Shown here: positions 8,423 to 17,854 of the stretch, piece by piece
Layout of the letters: each line of letters starts with the position of its first letter
Numbering within the stretch: position 1 is the stretch's first letter
Assembly: GCF_002871915.2 (NCBI RefSeq)
Contig: NZ_CP126958.1
Location: forward strand, 1,970,561 to 2,034,560
DNA length: 64,000 nucleotides
Origin: Aerococcus loyolae
Lineage (GTDB): Bacteria > Bacillota > Bacilli > Lactobacillales > Aerococcaceae
Reading direction: 5' to 3'
The notes under the pieces: generated by a model
The model's input: the letters and a program-made list of their open reading frames with translations, nothing else
What the model was told of the DNA's origin: nothing
Databases searched by the model: none
Made by a program: the position numbers and the translations under genes

Positions 8423-10054
8423 CTAATTTTCAACTAATTCTGCTTGACGGAAATCATACTTGGCCCCCACTGAATGGTAGACAAAGCCCTTGAGATTAGG
8501 ATTACGTAAATGGCCTTCATAAGGATGGTAGAGGACGATGAAGCCACAATCATCAATCATAGTGTTTTGGGCTTCAATCATGTCTTGCCAGCGTTGGTCC
8601 ACATCTGCCGCATGTTCCCCTTCAGCTAAGTCGAGCAGCTCATTGACCTTAGGATTATTGTAGTCCCCGAAATTCGCCGTGGTCTTGGTATTTAATATGT
8701 CTAAGAGGTTGATAGCATCCGGTAAGATCGCTGCCCAACCCGATAAGAAGAGGTCAAAATTCTTCTTGCCCGCTTCAGCCAGGGCCGTTTGTTTTGGCAT
8801 GGTGCGAATATCTACGGTAAGGCCTTCCAATTCATTTTGCCATTGGCCTTGCAAGTATTGGGCCACGAGCTTGGTTTGCGAGTCATCGTAAGTTAAGATT
8901 TCAAAATGGAACTGGTCCTGACCCAATTCTTTTTTGGCCTGGTCTAAGGCCTCTTTGGCGGCCTCAACATCATAACGTAAGGCCTGGTCCACATCCCCAG
9001 CATCATCAGCAAAGTCATTGCCGGTATTGGGATGTTTGACAAAGTCATGAGGCACAAAATTCTTAGCAGGCACTGACCCATCCGCCAAGACCCCACTAGC
9101 CAATTGGTCTCGGTCAATCACCAATGATAAAGCCTTTCTGAAGTTCTCATTCTTAAATTCTGGCCGTTTGTTGTAATTCATATGGACCAAATTCGTCGCC
9201 GCTTGCGGTTCAACCACAAAGTTGTCAGACCCATTCAATTGCTTGGCAGTTTCTCCGGTAATGAAGACATCATCCACTTCGCCGTTTTCAAAGAGGTTGA
9301 GGGCAGTTGGCACTTCCTTAATCACCTGGAAGTCAACCGTTTGAGGTTTGACATTGTCCTTGTCCCAATAATTATCGTTCTTCACCAATTGCCAGGTTTG
9401 ACTAGAGCCGTCCCAGTTTTCTAAGGTAAAGGGCCCATTGTAGAGCATCTTGTCACTAGAGGTCCCGTATTCTTCACCATGTTCTTCCACAAAGGCTTGG
9501 TTTTGCGGATAGAAAGGCGCAAAAGCGACCACAGAGAGGAAATAAGATACCGGTTGATTAAGCTGGACTTCAAAAGTCTTATCATCGATGGCTTTCACCC
9601 CTAATTCTTCAACTGGCTTCTTCCCTTTAGCCGCCGCTTCACCATTGACAATATCAGCGAACATATAGGCATAACGAGCCGCCTTATCCGGATTGACAGC
9701 CGTTTGCCAGGCATACACAAAGTCATGGGCGGTAACAGGCTGGCCATTGGACCACTTGGCATCGCGGAGATGGAAGGTGTAGGTCTTGCCATCTTCAGAA
9801 ATATCGGTCTTTTCTGCTATAGCAGGGATCGGCTGGTTGTCAGCGTCCAAGCGGTACAAGCCTTCCACCGTGTTACCCAAGACGCTAAAAGTCTCAATAT
9901 CGCCCACAATGAGGGTATCTAGGGTGGATAATTCGTTCTTCACCCCCATTTTGATGGGACGGTCTTCCTGGGAAGTCCCCCCCGAACATCCTGTTAATAC
10001 GAGTGCTGCAAGTATAAAAACTAGCAAAGCCTGCTGAAATTTCTTCCATCGCAT
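8423..10054 (-). CDS. Oligopeptide ABC transporter substrate-binding lipoprotein (OppA/DppA type), orphan
   Basis: The 543-residue product has a lipoprotein signal (hydrophobic core, lipobox LTGC at about residues 20-23) and an SBP_bac_5 fold. The family signature is visible as YTFHLRDAKWSNGQPVTAHDFVYAWQ, split over two phases of the motif. I place the start at the ATG at 10052-10054, 7 nt after GGAGG; a GTG one codon upstream is too close. No permease or ATPase gene adjoins it, so it probably serves a transporter encoded elsewhere or acts as a peptide receptor. It shares the neighbourhood with pepT. Confidence 0.88.
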   Translation of the reverse strand: MRWKKFQQALLVFILAALVLTGCSGGTSQEDRPIKMGVKNELSTLDTLIVGDIETFSVLGNTVEGLYRLDADNQPIPAIAEKTDISEDGKTYTFHLRDAKWSNGQPVTAHDFVYAWQTAVNPDKAARYAYMFADIVNGEAAAKGKKPVEELGVKAIDDKTFEVQLNQPVSYFLSVVAFAPFYPQNQAFVEEHGEEYGTSSDKMLYNGPFTLENWDGSSQTWQLVKNDNYWDKDNVKPQTVDFQVIKEVPTALNLFENGEVDDVFITGETAKQLNGSDNFVVEPQAATNLVHMNYNKRPEFKNENFRKALSLVIDRDQLASGVLADGSVPAKNFVPHDFVKHPNTGNDFADDAGDVDQALRYDVEAAKEALDQAKKELGQDQFHFEILTYDDSQTKLVAQYLQGQWQNELEGLTVDIRTMPKQTALAEAGKKNFDLFLSGWAAILPDAINLLDILNTKTTANFGDYNNPKVNELLDLAEGEHAADVDQRWQDMIEAQNTMIDDCGFIVLYHPYEGHLRNPNLKGFVYHSVGAKYDFRQAELVEN

Positions 10055-10192
10055 CACTATTCCTCCTTTAACTTAATTTTTTAGTAAAATTTATCCTATT
10101 ATAACAAATTGTCAAACTATTTGTGCAATAACTTGAGTAATTAAGAAGAACTACATTATGAAAAATGAGACATTCATGCTCTTTTCAACAAT

Positions 10193-10240
10193 AAAAAAGT
10201 GCTTAGACCCATGTTATCTACACAGGTCTAAGCACCTTTG
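10193..10240 (-). terminator. Terminator downstream of the adhesin gene
   Basis: GTGCTTAGACC pairs with GGTCTAAGCAC (11 bp) around a 15-nt loop. On the minus strand a run of T follows. Confidence 0.85.
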
Positions 10241-10323
10241 GAGTGAGCTTTGAAATATCATTTAGTTTTCAACAATTTTTCTTACAATGTGTCCATTTGG
10301 TCATCTTATTCCACGCTTAAATC

Positions 10324-12411
10324 TCAGCGCTTGGATTTCTTATTCTTCCCCAGCCAAGCGAAAAGACACCCTACAAAGACTGCTCCGAATCCTAAAGCGA
10401 TCCAATCCCTAGTCCCTCGATCCAATCCCATCCGAGGTAAGTCTGCTTGTTTAGAAACTTGTTTTTGAGACGGTTGGGAGCATTCAGCTGGCCGAGAGGT
10501 CCTTGCAGCCACTTGATCCACTTTCTCAGTGGTCATCGGCGGACTTTCTGGTTCCTGTGGTATGTCCAGCGGTGTCACGGGTGGTGTTTCCGGTTCCTCT
10601 GGTGTGTCCGGTGGTGTCACAGGTGGTGTTTCTGGTTCCTCTGGTGTGTCCGGTGGTGTCACGGGTGGTGTTTCTGGTTCCTCTGGTGTATTCGGTGGCG
10701 TCACCGGTGGACTTTCCGGTTCTTTCGGTGTGTCCGGTGGTGTCACGGGTGGTGTTTCTGGTTCCTCTGGTGTATTCGGTGGTGTCACAGGTGGACTTTC
10801 TGGTTCCTTCGGTGTGTCCGGCGGTGTCACGGGCGGATTTTCCGGTTCTTCCGGCGTCTCTGGCGGCGTCACCGGTGGACTTTCTGGTTCTTCCGGTTTT
10901 TCTGGAGGATAGGCTTGGTTAACTACTGTGAGGCCATCCTTCATCGTCCCTTGGTAAGTCACTTTAAATTCTTGCCCAGCGACTTGGATTGCCCCCTTAT
11001 CTTCGCCCACTTCTTTCACACTATATGCATAGGCTTGAGGCTTTTCTAGGGATTCATAGACAGGTAGATCCTTGAAAGAGCCGGTCCATTGATTGTCACG
11101 AGATAAAACAAGCGTCTTCCCACTGGCTTGACCATCGCGATAGAGTTCAACTGCAATCTTATCTACTGGAGCACTAAGGATCTCAGATTGTGCGTCCAAC
11201 CAAGTCTTAGTCACTTTAAGCTCTCGGGTTGGCGGGGACATTGGCGTCCAGCTAGGGATTTCTTGGTTGAGAATGGTAAAGCCGTCTTTCACCGTCCCTT
11301 GATAAGTTACCTTGAACCAGCGCCCTGCGACTTGAATCGCATCCTTGTTTTCTCCTACTTCTTTAATACTGTATTCGTAGGCTTTCGGCTGCTCAATAGA
11401 TGCATAAACTGGCAGCTCCTTGAAGGAACCGCGCCATTGATTTTCAGCCGACAAGGTAACTCGCTTAGCGGTCAGTTCACCATCACGGTAGAGTGCCACT
11501 TCGATCTTATTTACTGGAGCGCTAAGGGGCGCCGCTTGGGCATTCAACCAAAGCTTGGTCACTTTCACTTCTCGGGTCGGCGGAATCATTGGCGTCCAGG
11601 ATGGGGTCTCCGTGTTGATAATTTGGAAACCTTGACTAGGATCATCTGCAGCATTTTGCTTGATTTCCGTCCGATACCCTGCGAAGGCTGCTTCTTCCAC
11701 TGTATAGTCAATTCGACTACCGTCTGACTTGAATTTAGCCAAATTGTCAAAAGTATACTTCCAATCATTGGCTTGGGAGAGTTTGACTTCTCTAATCTTT
11801 TTGCCATCTGCCTTTAGGAAAACGCTGACCTCTTTTAAAGCCTTTCCCTTCCAAAGTTTCATCACAGGAATAGCGAATTTTTCTTCCAATTTTTTATTAG
11901 GAATCGATTTAATCGCCAACTTCCGCTGACTGTCGAAGTCTTCGGGCTCGATAGCTACCGGGCTAGGGTCCAATTGATAACCTGCCGGCGCTTGCGTTTC
12001 TTTCAAGGTGTAGGCATCTCTGAGCAGGTTTTTAATGACGATTTCTCCTGCTTGGTTGCTTTCATACTCCCCAATAACAGCGCCGGTACGGTTACGAATC
12101 AGCTCAAATTTAGCCCCTGCTAGTCCCTTATTAGGATCATTCTTATCCGACTTAAGGATTTTAATTTGGTAAACATAGCCCTGGGCCTTACCCCCAGCAG
12201 AAAGGTAGCGATAACGACTGATGCCTTCTTCTTTGTGAATCCCATCGCCAGTCAGTCGCACATAATTATTAATGACTTCCCCATCCAGGGCTTGGTAGCC
12301 AATGCGCGCTCGATAAGTGATCATCAAGCCTTGGTCAGCCCTTAGACGGCCAAAGTGAATCTTGAAACTTTTACCGTTTTCTCCCCAAATAAGGTTAACT
12401 TGTGGGGTCAC
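10324..12411 (-). pseudogene. Cell-wall-anchored adhesin, C-terminal part (out of frame with its N-terminal part)
   Basis: This 695-codon stretch opens at a GTG with no ribosome binding site and continues the protein encoded at 12414-13535 in the -1 frame. It contains the rest of the adhesin domain, then a SpaA-like domain (KETQAPAGYQLDP). Three CnaB-type domains follow, ending in the E-box-like YTVEE, YSIKEVGE and YSVKEVGE. The last two CnaB domains are near copies of each other. Next come eight 14-residue proline-rich repeats, an LPRMG sortase motif, a hydrophobic helix and a basic tail. CnaB domains commonly form isopeptide bonds. Without frame restoration this half should not be made, so no protein would be anchored. 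Confidence 0.85.
10543..10878 (-). repeat. Eight tandem 42-bp repeats encoding a Pro/Glu-rich wall-spanning stalk
   Basis: Each unit encodes PPVTPPxTPxEPEx (14 residues). The variable positions alternate among D/N/E and K/E/Q, and the 42-bp units alternate in two main subtypes. The array lies just before the LPRMG anchor and would span the cell wall. The high identity between units makes copy-number change by slippage or recombination likely. Confidence 0.85.
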
Positions 12412-12413
12412 AT

Positions 12414-13535
12414 TCAGTCCGTTGTCAAAATCAAAATCACTTTTTTATCGTTCCAGCGCCATTTTCCTTTATAGACGCGCAAGCTATCCTTCAGGTATTC
12501 TACCTTTTCGCTTTGTAGAGTATCTGAAAGGGTCCCATTAACAATGTTTTGTCCCTTACGATTTACAGAGATACGATACTGGATAATATTATCCCCTTGC
12601 CAGCTTTTCCAAGCATCCTTTTGTAGGGGGTAATAGCGGGGCTTTATAGCACCTTGCCAACGGATATTCCCCGCAAAGATTAGCTTATTACCAATTTGAA
12701 AGTGTAAAGGAATCTTTCTGGCTTGCTTCTCCTTGAGATGGTCCACCCGGGTGAAAAAATATAAGGTCCCCCTGATTCCAGAATGCTTTTCGACATAGTC
12801 GGTATAGGAGAGGGTAAGGGTTTTATAGCGTGGATTAACCTGCCCCCTAGCAACTACTGCTCCCCTAGCATCCTTGACCCCAAAGCGATTAGGGGTGTCT
12901 TTAAAAACGAGAGCCTTGGGTAAGCGGATGGTGGTGGTATCACCGGCTTTAATGGTATTATCCGGTAGTTGAAAGTCCATATTGACCTTCATTGTCATCC
13001 ATTGGTAGGCACTATCCACTTTCTGCCCATTTGCCTTAGTTATTCTCACCCGTTTAATGATGTTGTCATGCTGCTGGGGAGCACTTCTTAGTCCCACATC
13101 CACAGCTTGGTCGAGTAGCTCTTCTGAATTGGCCTCTTCCCTTGCGACTCCTAGTTCAGCGGGCTTCTCGCTGGGCTTTGCTAGTGTTTCATCCTTAGGC
13201 ATTTCTGTCTCAGGATGACTAGTCACCTGCCCTTCTCCCACTCTTGCTGCGGTCGCTTGAATGTTCCTGGTTTTTTCCTTTTCTGTCGCTGGTTCTTGGT
13301 CGCCTCCTTCTTTTAAATGACCAGCTTCCTGTCTAGTCGTATCTGCCTTGATCATAGAATTTACTTCTTTGTGAGTATCGGGACTTGGACTGGACCGGTC
13401 CTTCATCTCACTTATTGCCATTACTTCCTGATTAGCAGTGGAAGGTCCCAACTCCTCTGCCTCCACTAAGGTCGGCATGAAGCTGAAACATAGCATTGCT
13501 ATTGCCAATAATAAAGCAGTAAATCCCCTCTTCAT
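12414..13535 (-). pseudogene. Cell-wall-anchored adhesin, N-terminal part (truncated by frameshift)
   Basis: The reading frame encodes a signal peptide (residues 1-26, ending VEAEE) and a Ser/Thr/Glu-rich low-complexity region to about residue 150. An Ig-like adhesin domain follows (from DNIIKRVRITKANGQ), similar in style to SdrG/Cna-type ligand-binding modules. It has no YSIRK motif. The frame breaks at GATAAAAAAGTG: with six A the protein ends in ILILTTD, but with seven A it reads DKKSDFDFDNG and joins the downstream half smoothly. The intact product would be about 1070 residues. A strong AGGAGG precedes the ATG. It may be a true pseudogene, a phase-variable gene or a homopolymer sequencing error. 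Confidence 0.82.
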
Positions 13536-13699
13536 TTGTCACTCCTCCTATATCAAATTTTCAAGCAATCAAAAGTTCTTAAGCAAAAAGATATCGGTTA
13601 ATAAAACCAGGATATTATTAACCATTTTTGCCCAAGCTTTTCCGCTTTTGACTTAGGAAAAGGCATCATGATACCAATCATTTCTGTTTTTACACATTT

Positions 13700-13705
13700 A
13701 TTTTA
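13700..13705 (-). promoter_or_regulatory. Extended -10 element of the adhesin promoter
   Basis: On the minus strand TGCTAAAAT forms an extended -10 about 165 nt upstream of the adhesin start. The -35 is weak. Confidence 0.4.
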
Positions 13706-13735
13706 GCATGTTAATTCTATAAAAACTATTTAAAA

Positions 13736-13751
13736 TTGAAAACGTTTTAAT
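13736..13751. promoter_or_regulatory. CcpA-type cre site upstream of the adhesin
   Basis: TTGAAAACGTTTTAAT matches 15 of 16 positions of the cre consensus WWGAAARCGYTTTCWW. It lies just upstream of the -35 region of the adhesin promoter, a position compatible with activation or with roadblock-free repression. It could also reflect control of something on the other strand, but no gene is there. Confidence 0.55.
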
Positions 13752-13786
13752 TTAGTTCATCTTTTATTAAGTATCATTTATTAAGT

Positions 13787-13832
13787 AAAAAACTGCTAGG
13801 ACTTATTTATTCGCTTAAGTCCTAGCAGTTTT
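13787..13832 (-). terminator. Strong terminator downstream of the rsmG repeat cluster
   Basis: AAAACTGCTAGGACTTA pairs perfectly with its complement over 17 bp around a 10-nt loop, with a T tract on the minus strand. It ends the rsmG transcript after the hairpin repeats. Confidence 0.85.
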
Positions 13833-13848
13833 ACAAGCAGAGGCGCTT

Positions 13849-14225
13849 GTCGCACTCTTTTCAAATCTGTTCCAAGCGCAGAGCAAGCGTCCTCTTCAGA
13901 AAATGGCGACAAATTCTCTTTGAGAATTTTTACGCCTTTTTCTTCCAGCGATCTTGCTCTTTGGTGCGCTTGTCGCACTCTTTTTCAAACCTGCTCTGGG
14001 TGCAAGGCAAGCGTCCTCTTCACTAAAGGTCGACGAATTCTTATTAAGAATTCTTTCAACCTTTAGCTCCAGAGGTCTTGCCTTCTGCCGCACCCGTCGC
14101 ACTCTTTTCAAACCTGTTCCAGTCACAGGACAAACGTCCGCTTCAAAAACTGGAAGCGCTCAGCTTCACTGAGCTTATCCCAGTTTTCTCCAGCGATTTC
14201 GTCCTTTAGTGTGACTGTCACACTT
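13849..14225 (-). repeat. Modular hairpin-repeat cluster, order C-B-A on the minus strand
   Basis: Three units end to end: C at 14105-14225, B at 13981-14104 and A at 13858-13980, each 121-124 bp. A short truncated A start follows. Each unit begins GAGTGYGAC and ends GGAACAGGTTTGAA or a close variant. Each folds as one long hairpin; the arms differ between flavours but keep pairing (for example CAGTCACA/TGTGACTG, GGGTGC/GCACCC, AAGCGC/GCGCTT). The cluster starts 4 nt after the rsmG stop codon in the same orientation. Confidence 0.85.
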
Positions 14226-14229
14226 TCCT

Positions 14230-14949
14230 CTATTGAATGGGTTTTTTATTGGGGAGGCCGGCTTTACGGGGGTATTTATTCGGAGTTTCTTTGCGTTTTT
14301 CAATGACTAAGAGATGGCGTTCGCCGGCTTGGTCAGGGAGTTCCAAGGACAAGTCTTGGCTAAACTTCCCTCCGAGGGTGGCAATGGCTTTCTTGGCAGC
14401 GGCAATTTCTTCATCTGCCTTGGCTGCTTTCATGGCCACAAAGAGTCCGCCCTTCTTCACTAGGGGAAGACAATACTCACTCAGAACGCTCAAGCGGGCG
14501 ACTGCCCGAGCCGTGGCCAGGTCAAATTGCCCCCGGAAGGCCTTATTTTGGCCAAAATCTTCCGCCCGATCATGATAAGCAAAAACGCCTGCTAGCCCCA
14601 ATTCTTCAGTCACAGTGTCAATAAACTTGATCCGTTTGTTCAAGCTATCAACAATGCTGACCTCTAATTGAGGAAAGGCAATCTTTAGCGGGATACTAGG
14701 AAATCCGGCACCCGATCCCACGTCCACCAGCTTTTTACCGGTAAAATCCGTCTTTAAGGCAAAAGCCAGGGTCAAGGAATCATAAAAGTGTTTCAAATAC
14801 ACTTCATCGCGGTCGGTAATGGCCGTGAGGTTAATCTTTTCATTCCAGGAAACGAGCAATTGGTAATAGGTCTCAAATTGTTGCATTTGTAAATCCGTCA
14901 GGTCGATCCCCTGCTGAGCTAGGGCTGCCTTGAATGCTTCTGGGTTCAT
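14230..14949 (-). CDS. rsmG: 16S rRNA (guanine-527-N7)-methyltransferase RsmG (GidB)
   Basis: The 239-residue product has the GidB fold. The N-terminal helices run to [15 protein letters not shown], followed by the SAM-binding motif [16 protein letters not shown] at about residues 71-86 and the RAVARL segment. It methylates G527 of 16S rRNA, a modification whose loss gives low-level streptomycin resistance in other bacteria. It normally sits next to mnmG in the origin cluster but here is 13 kb away from it. AAAGGAGG precedes the ATG. Confidence 0.95.
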   Translation of the reverse strand: MNPEAFKAALAQQGIDLTDLQMQQFETYYQLLVSWNEKINLTAITDRDEVYLKHFYDSLTLAFALKTDFTGKKLVDVGSGAGFPSIPLKIAFPQLEVSIVDSLNKRIKFIDTVTEELGLAGVFAYHDRAEDFGQNKAFRGQFDLATARAVARLSVLSEYCLPLVKKGGLFVAMKAAKADEEIAAAKKAIATLGGKFSQDLSLELPDQAGERHLLVIEKRKETPNKYPRKAGLPNKKPIQ

Positions 14950-15187
14950 GTCAAATCCTCCTTTGACTTTATCCCATTCATTATAGCATAGGGACCCCCG
15001 GTCTAGAAATCACCATCCACTCGTCCCTTTTCTTACCAGTATGTCTCAAGAAGTTTTCTTTACTAAAGGAAAATTTATCCTCATCCCTCATCATCTGCTA
15101 AGCTATACTAGTAATAGAAAAAAGCATGCGACTAGCCCAGGACAATAGGCTGTTGGTTAAGGCTATTACATAGAAAGGAGCCCTAAA

Positions 15188-16969
15188 ATGGGACTAACTT
15201 ATCTCGGTGAACTCTTTATTCTCATGATGGAAAGGGTCGGTTTGATCGTTCTCTTAGCCGTCCTCTTAGTTCACTTCTCGTATTTCAAAAAATTACTGGT
15301 ACAAAGAAATTCGCCCAAGCGAATGTTATCTTTGATTATTTTATTTGGCTTTTTTGCCATTCTCTCTAACTTAGTCGGTATTCAAATTACTTCAGAAGGC
15401 CTTAGGTATTCTGGTTTACTGACCCAGATTTCTCCCAATACTTCTATTGCTAATACCCGGTCCTTAGCCATTGGCGTGTCTGGCTTCGTGGGTGGCCCCT
15501 GGGTGGGTAGCGCGGTCGGTTTGCTGGCTGGAGTCCACCGCTTCTTCCAAGGAAATGGTTCAGGAGCTTTTTATATCGCATCTTCTCCGCTCATCGGTTT
15601 CTTGGCTGGTTATGCGGGAAAGAAATCTTCCTCCAACAATGCCTATTCGCCCTTTATCAAACCCATCAAAGGCTCCCTCGTCGCGGTGGGCCTAGAATGT
15701 GTCCAACTCGTCTTTATTGGGATATTTTCCAGAGAAGGTTGGCCCCTGGTCCAACTGATTGCCCTACCGATGATTCTTTTAAACAGTGTCGGAACCTTCA
15801 TCTTCCTCTCAACCATTGTCAATACCCTGATTCAAGAAGAACAGGCCCGGGCCGTCCAAACCCATGATGTCTTAGCCCTCACCATGAAGACCCTGCCCTA
15901 CTTACGGTCGGGCCTTGAAGGACTCAAGGGCGAAAAAGCCCAGGAACTGGCCTCTATGATCAAGGAATCCACCAAGGTTTCAGCGGTCTCTTTGACCAAC
16001 CAAAGTAAAATCCTAGCCCATGTCGGTGCAGGGATCGACCACCACTTTCCCAGCCACGATGTGATTACTGAGCTTTCCCGAGAGGTCATCGATTCGGGAC
16101 AAATGCGAATTGCCCACAGTAAGAATGAAATCGGCTGTACCCACCCTGACTGCCCTCTAGAAGCCGCCATTGTGGTGCCTTTGAAATCTAACCAAAAAGT
16201 TTTAGGGACGATGAAACTCTACTTCACCAATCCCAGCCAACTTTCCTATGTGGAGGAGCAGTTAGCTCGTGGTTTAGGAGCCATCTTCTCCATGCAGCTG
16301 GAACTTGGGGAGGCCCAATTACAAAGTAAGCTGCTCCAAGATGCAGAAATTAAGTCCCTACAGGCTCAAGTAAACCCCCACTTTTTCTTTAATACTATTA
16401 ACACTATCCTCGCCGTCATGCGCTTTGACCATGACCGGGCAAGGCAGTTATTGCTGCAACTGACCACCTATTTCCGCCATAATCTCCAAGCCAGTCGACA
16501 AACCAAGATCCCAGTAGACAAGGAATTAGAACACTTGTATGCCTACCTGTCCTTGAACGATGCCCGTTTTCCTGACCGCTACCATATTGAACTGGACATG
16601 CCTGAGGCCCTCAACCAATACCTCCTTCCCCCGCTCTGTATCCAGGTCCTAGTAGAAAACGCCATTCGCCATGCCTTTCCCGACAAGAAGGACAACAATA
16701 CGGTGGTGATTGAGATCAAGAAGTTGGACGATAAACTGGAAATTGTCGTTGCTGACAATGGCGTAGGAATTGACAAAAACCAACTCCACCGCCTGGGTAA
16801 GGAAAGCGTCGAATCGAAAGAAGGCACCGGGACAGCCTTAGAGAATCTAGCCCGGCGGATTGAGAACCTTTACGGAGACCAAGGCAGCTTCCAAGTGGCT
16901 AACCGCCCAACTGGAGGCGCTCGCTTTACCCTGACTTTTCCCTTAGAATTAGCTAATAAGGAGGACTAA
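15188..16969 (+). CDS. lytS: LytS sensor histidine kinase (5TM-5TMR_LYT, GAF, HisKA_7/HATPase)
   Basis: The 593-residue protein begins with five or six membrane helices of the 5TMR-LYT sensor type (to about residue 210). A GAF domain follows at about 225-360, with HPDCPLEAAIVVPL. Next comes the phospho-acceptor segment QVNPHFFFNTINTI, with its histidine near 399, and an ATPase domain containing VLVENAIRHAFPDK and ADNGVGID. In streptococci and staphylococci LytS senses membrane potential or extracellular pyruvate and controls lrgAB. The stop codon is followed 2 nt later by the lytR start, so the pair is cotranscribed. Confidence 0.93.
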   Translation: MGLTYLGELFILMMERVGLIVLLAVLLVHFSYFKKLLVQRNSPKRMLSLIILFGFFAILSNLVGIQITSEGLRYSGLLTQISPNTSIANTRSLAIGVSGFVGGPWVGSAVGLLAGVHRFFQGNGSGAFYIASSPLIGFLAGYAGKKSSSNNAYSPFIKPIKGSLVAVGLECVQLVFIGIFSREGWPLVQLIALPMILLNSVGTFIFLSTIVNTLIQEEQARAVQTHDVLALTMKTLPYLRSGLEGLKGEKAQELASMIKESTKVSAVSLTNQSKILAHVGAGIDHHFPSHDVITELSREVIDSGQMRIAHSKNEIGCTHPDCPLEAAIVVPLKSNQKVLGTMKLYFTNPSQLSYVEEQLARGLGAIFSMQLELGEAQLQSKLLQDAEIKSLQAQVNPHFFFNTINTILAVMRFDHDRARQLLLQLTTYFRHNLQASRQTKIPVDKELEHLYAYLSLNDARFPDRYHIELDMPEALNQYLLPPLCIQVLVENAIRHAFPDKKDNNTVVIEIKKLDDKLEIVVADNGVGIDKNQLHRLGKESVESKEGTGTALENLARRIENLYGDQGSFQVANRPTGGARFTLTFPLELANKED

Positions 16970-16971
16970 AG

Positions 16972-17703
16972 ATGAAAGTTTTAATTGTTGATGACGAACA
17001 AATGGCCCGCCAAGAGCTGGCCTACCTGGTCAAAGAACACGACCAAGTTAGCCAAGTGAAAACCGCCGACAGCATCGACCAGGCGCTCACCATGATGTTG
17101 GATGAGAAGCCCGATATTTTATTTCTAGACATCCACTTAGAAGGAGAGACCGGCTTTGACCTGGCAGAAAAGTTGAAAGCCGTTCATAACCCTCCCTATC
17201 TCATCTTTGCCACGGCTTATGACCAGTACGCCCTGGAAGCCTTTAAAGCCAATGCCAATGACTATATTTTAAAACCTTTTGAAGAGTCCAAGATCCATGC
17301 TGCCATCGACAAGTACTACCAAAGCTTGGAACGGGCCAGCGGTCAAGTCGACCATGACTCAGAGAGTAAGCGCCATGAGGCCATCCCTATTCCAAGTAAT
17401 GACCGGGTCTACCTGCTCCGTCCTGAAGAAATCTACCTGGTCTCGGTCCAAGGCCACACCCTCAGTATCGAAACTTATGACAAAACCTATGACATGGCGG
17501 GGTCTTTAAGCGCTATTGAGAAGAAATTACCCAAGGACCTCTTTTTGAGAACCCACCGTTCTTACCTGATTAATATCGACCAGATCCAAGAAATCCAACC
17601 CTGGTTCAACCAGACCTACCAGGTGACCTTGAGAAACGGCAGTAAGGTCCCTGTCTCCCGGTCTTACCTCAAAGATTTCAAGGACCGCCTGCCCATCGAT
17701 TAA
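16972..17703 (+). CDS. lytR: LytR/LytT response regulator (REC-LytTR)
   Basis: The 243-residue product has a receiver domain with the phospho-acceptor Asp in DILFLDIHLEGETG, preceded by the acidic VDDEQ pocket. A C-terminal LytTR DNA-binding domain runs from about residue 140 (RVYLLRPEEIYLVSVQGH) and includes FLRTHRSYLINIDQI. It pairs with LytS to activate the lrgAB genes directly downstream. GGAGG within the lytS end serves as the ribosome binding site. Confidence 0.93.
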   Translation: MKVLIVDDEQMARQELAYLVKEHDQVSQVKTADSIDQALTMMLDEKPDILFLDIHLEGETGFDLAEKLKAVHNPPYLIFATAYDQYALEAFKANANDYILKPFEESKIHAAIDKYYQSLERASGQVDHDSESKRHEAIPIPSNDRVYLLRPEEIYLVSVQGHTLSIETYDKTYDMAGSLSAIEKKLPKDLFLRTHRSYLINIDQIQEIQPWFNQTYQVTLRNGSKVPVSRSYLKDFKDRLPID

Positions 17704-17704
17704 A

Positions 17705-17734
17705 ATAGCCCCTGTATTTAATGTGCAGGGCTAT
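17705..17734 (+). terminator. Hairpin after lytR (weak or non-canonical terminator)
   Basis: ATAGCCC pairs with GGGCTAT with further TG/CA pairing, but no T tract follows. It may only slow or partly terminate transcription between lytR and lrgA, or stabilise the 3' end. Confidence 0.35.
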
Positions 17735-17766
17735 GCAAGTTATGTTCCAATCCTCGCATCTTATGA

Positions 17767-17782
17767 ATAAAACCGCTTCCAA
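17767..17782. promoter_or_regulatory. Possible cre site upstream of lrgA
   Basis: ATAAAACCGCTTCCAA matches 13 of 16 cre positions and lies in the 150-nt lrgA upstream region. CcpA control of lrgAB-type genes is known in Streptococcus mutans. The match is imperfect, so this is a low-confidence call. Confidence 0.3.
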
Positions 17783-17854
17783 TCCCGTTATTAGGCTAAA
17801 CTATGACTGTCAGATAAATGAAGAGTTAAAAATAAACAAAGGGAGCGATTCATA

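Noticed and set aside
10447..11049. Long plus-strand open frames opposite the adhesin repeats (Trp/Arg-rich or Ser/Gly-rich products)
   Set aside because: They are antisense shadows of the 42-bp repeats. They lack ribosome binding sites and their periodic composition comes only from the repeat.
12414..12480. Programmed -1 ribosomal frameshift in the adhesin gene
   Set aside because: The slippery heptamer in the zero frame would be T AAA AAA, which re-pairs poorly. No clear downstream stimulator was seen. Phase variation, mutation or sequencing error is simpler.
13849..14225. CRISPR array
   Set aside because: Units are over 110 bp, directly abut each other, and there are no short repeats with unique spacers or cas genes.
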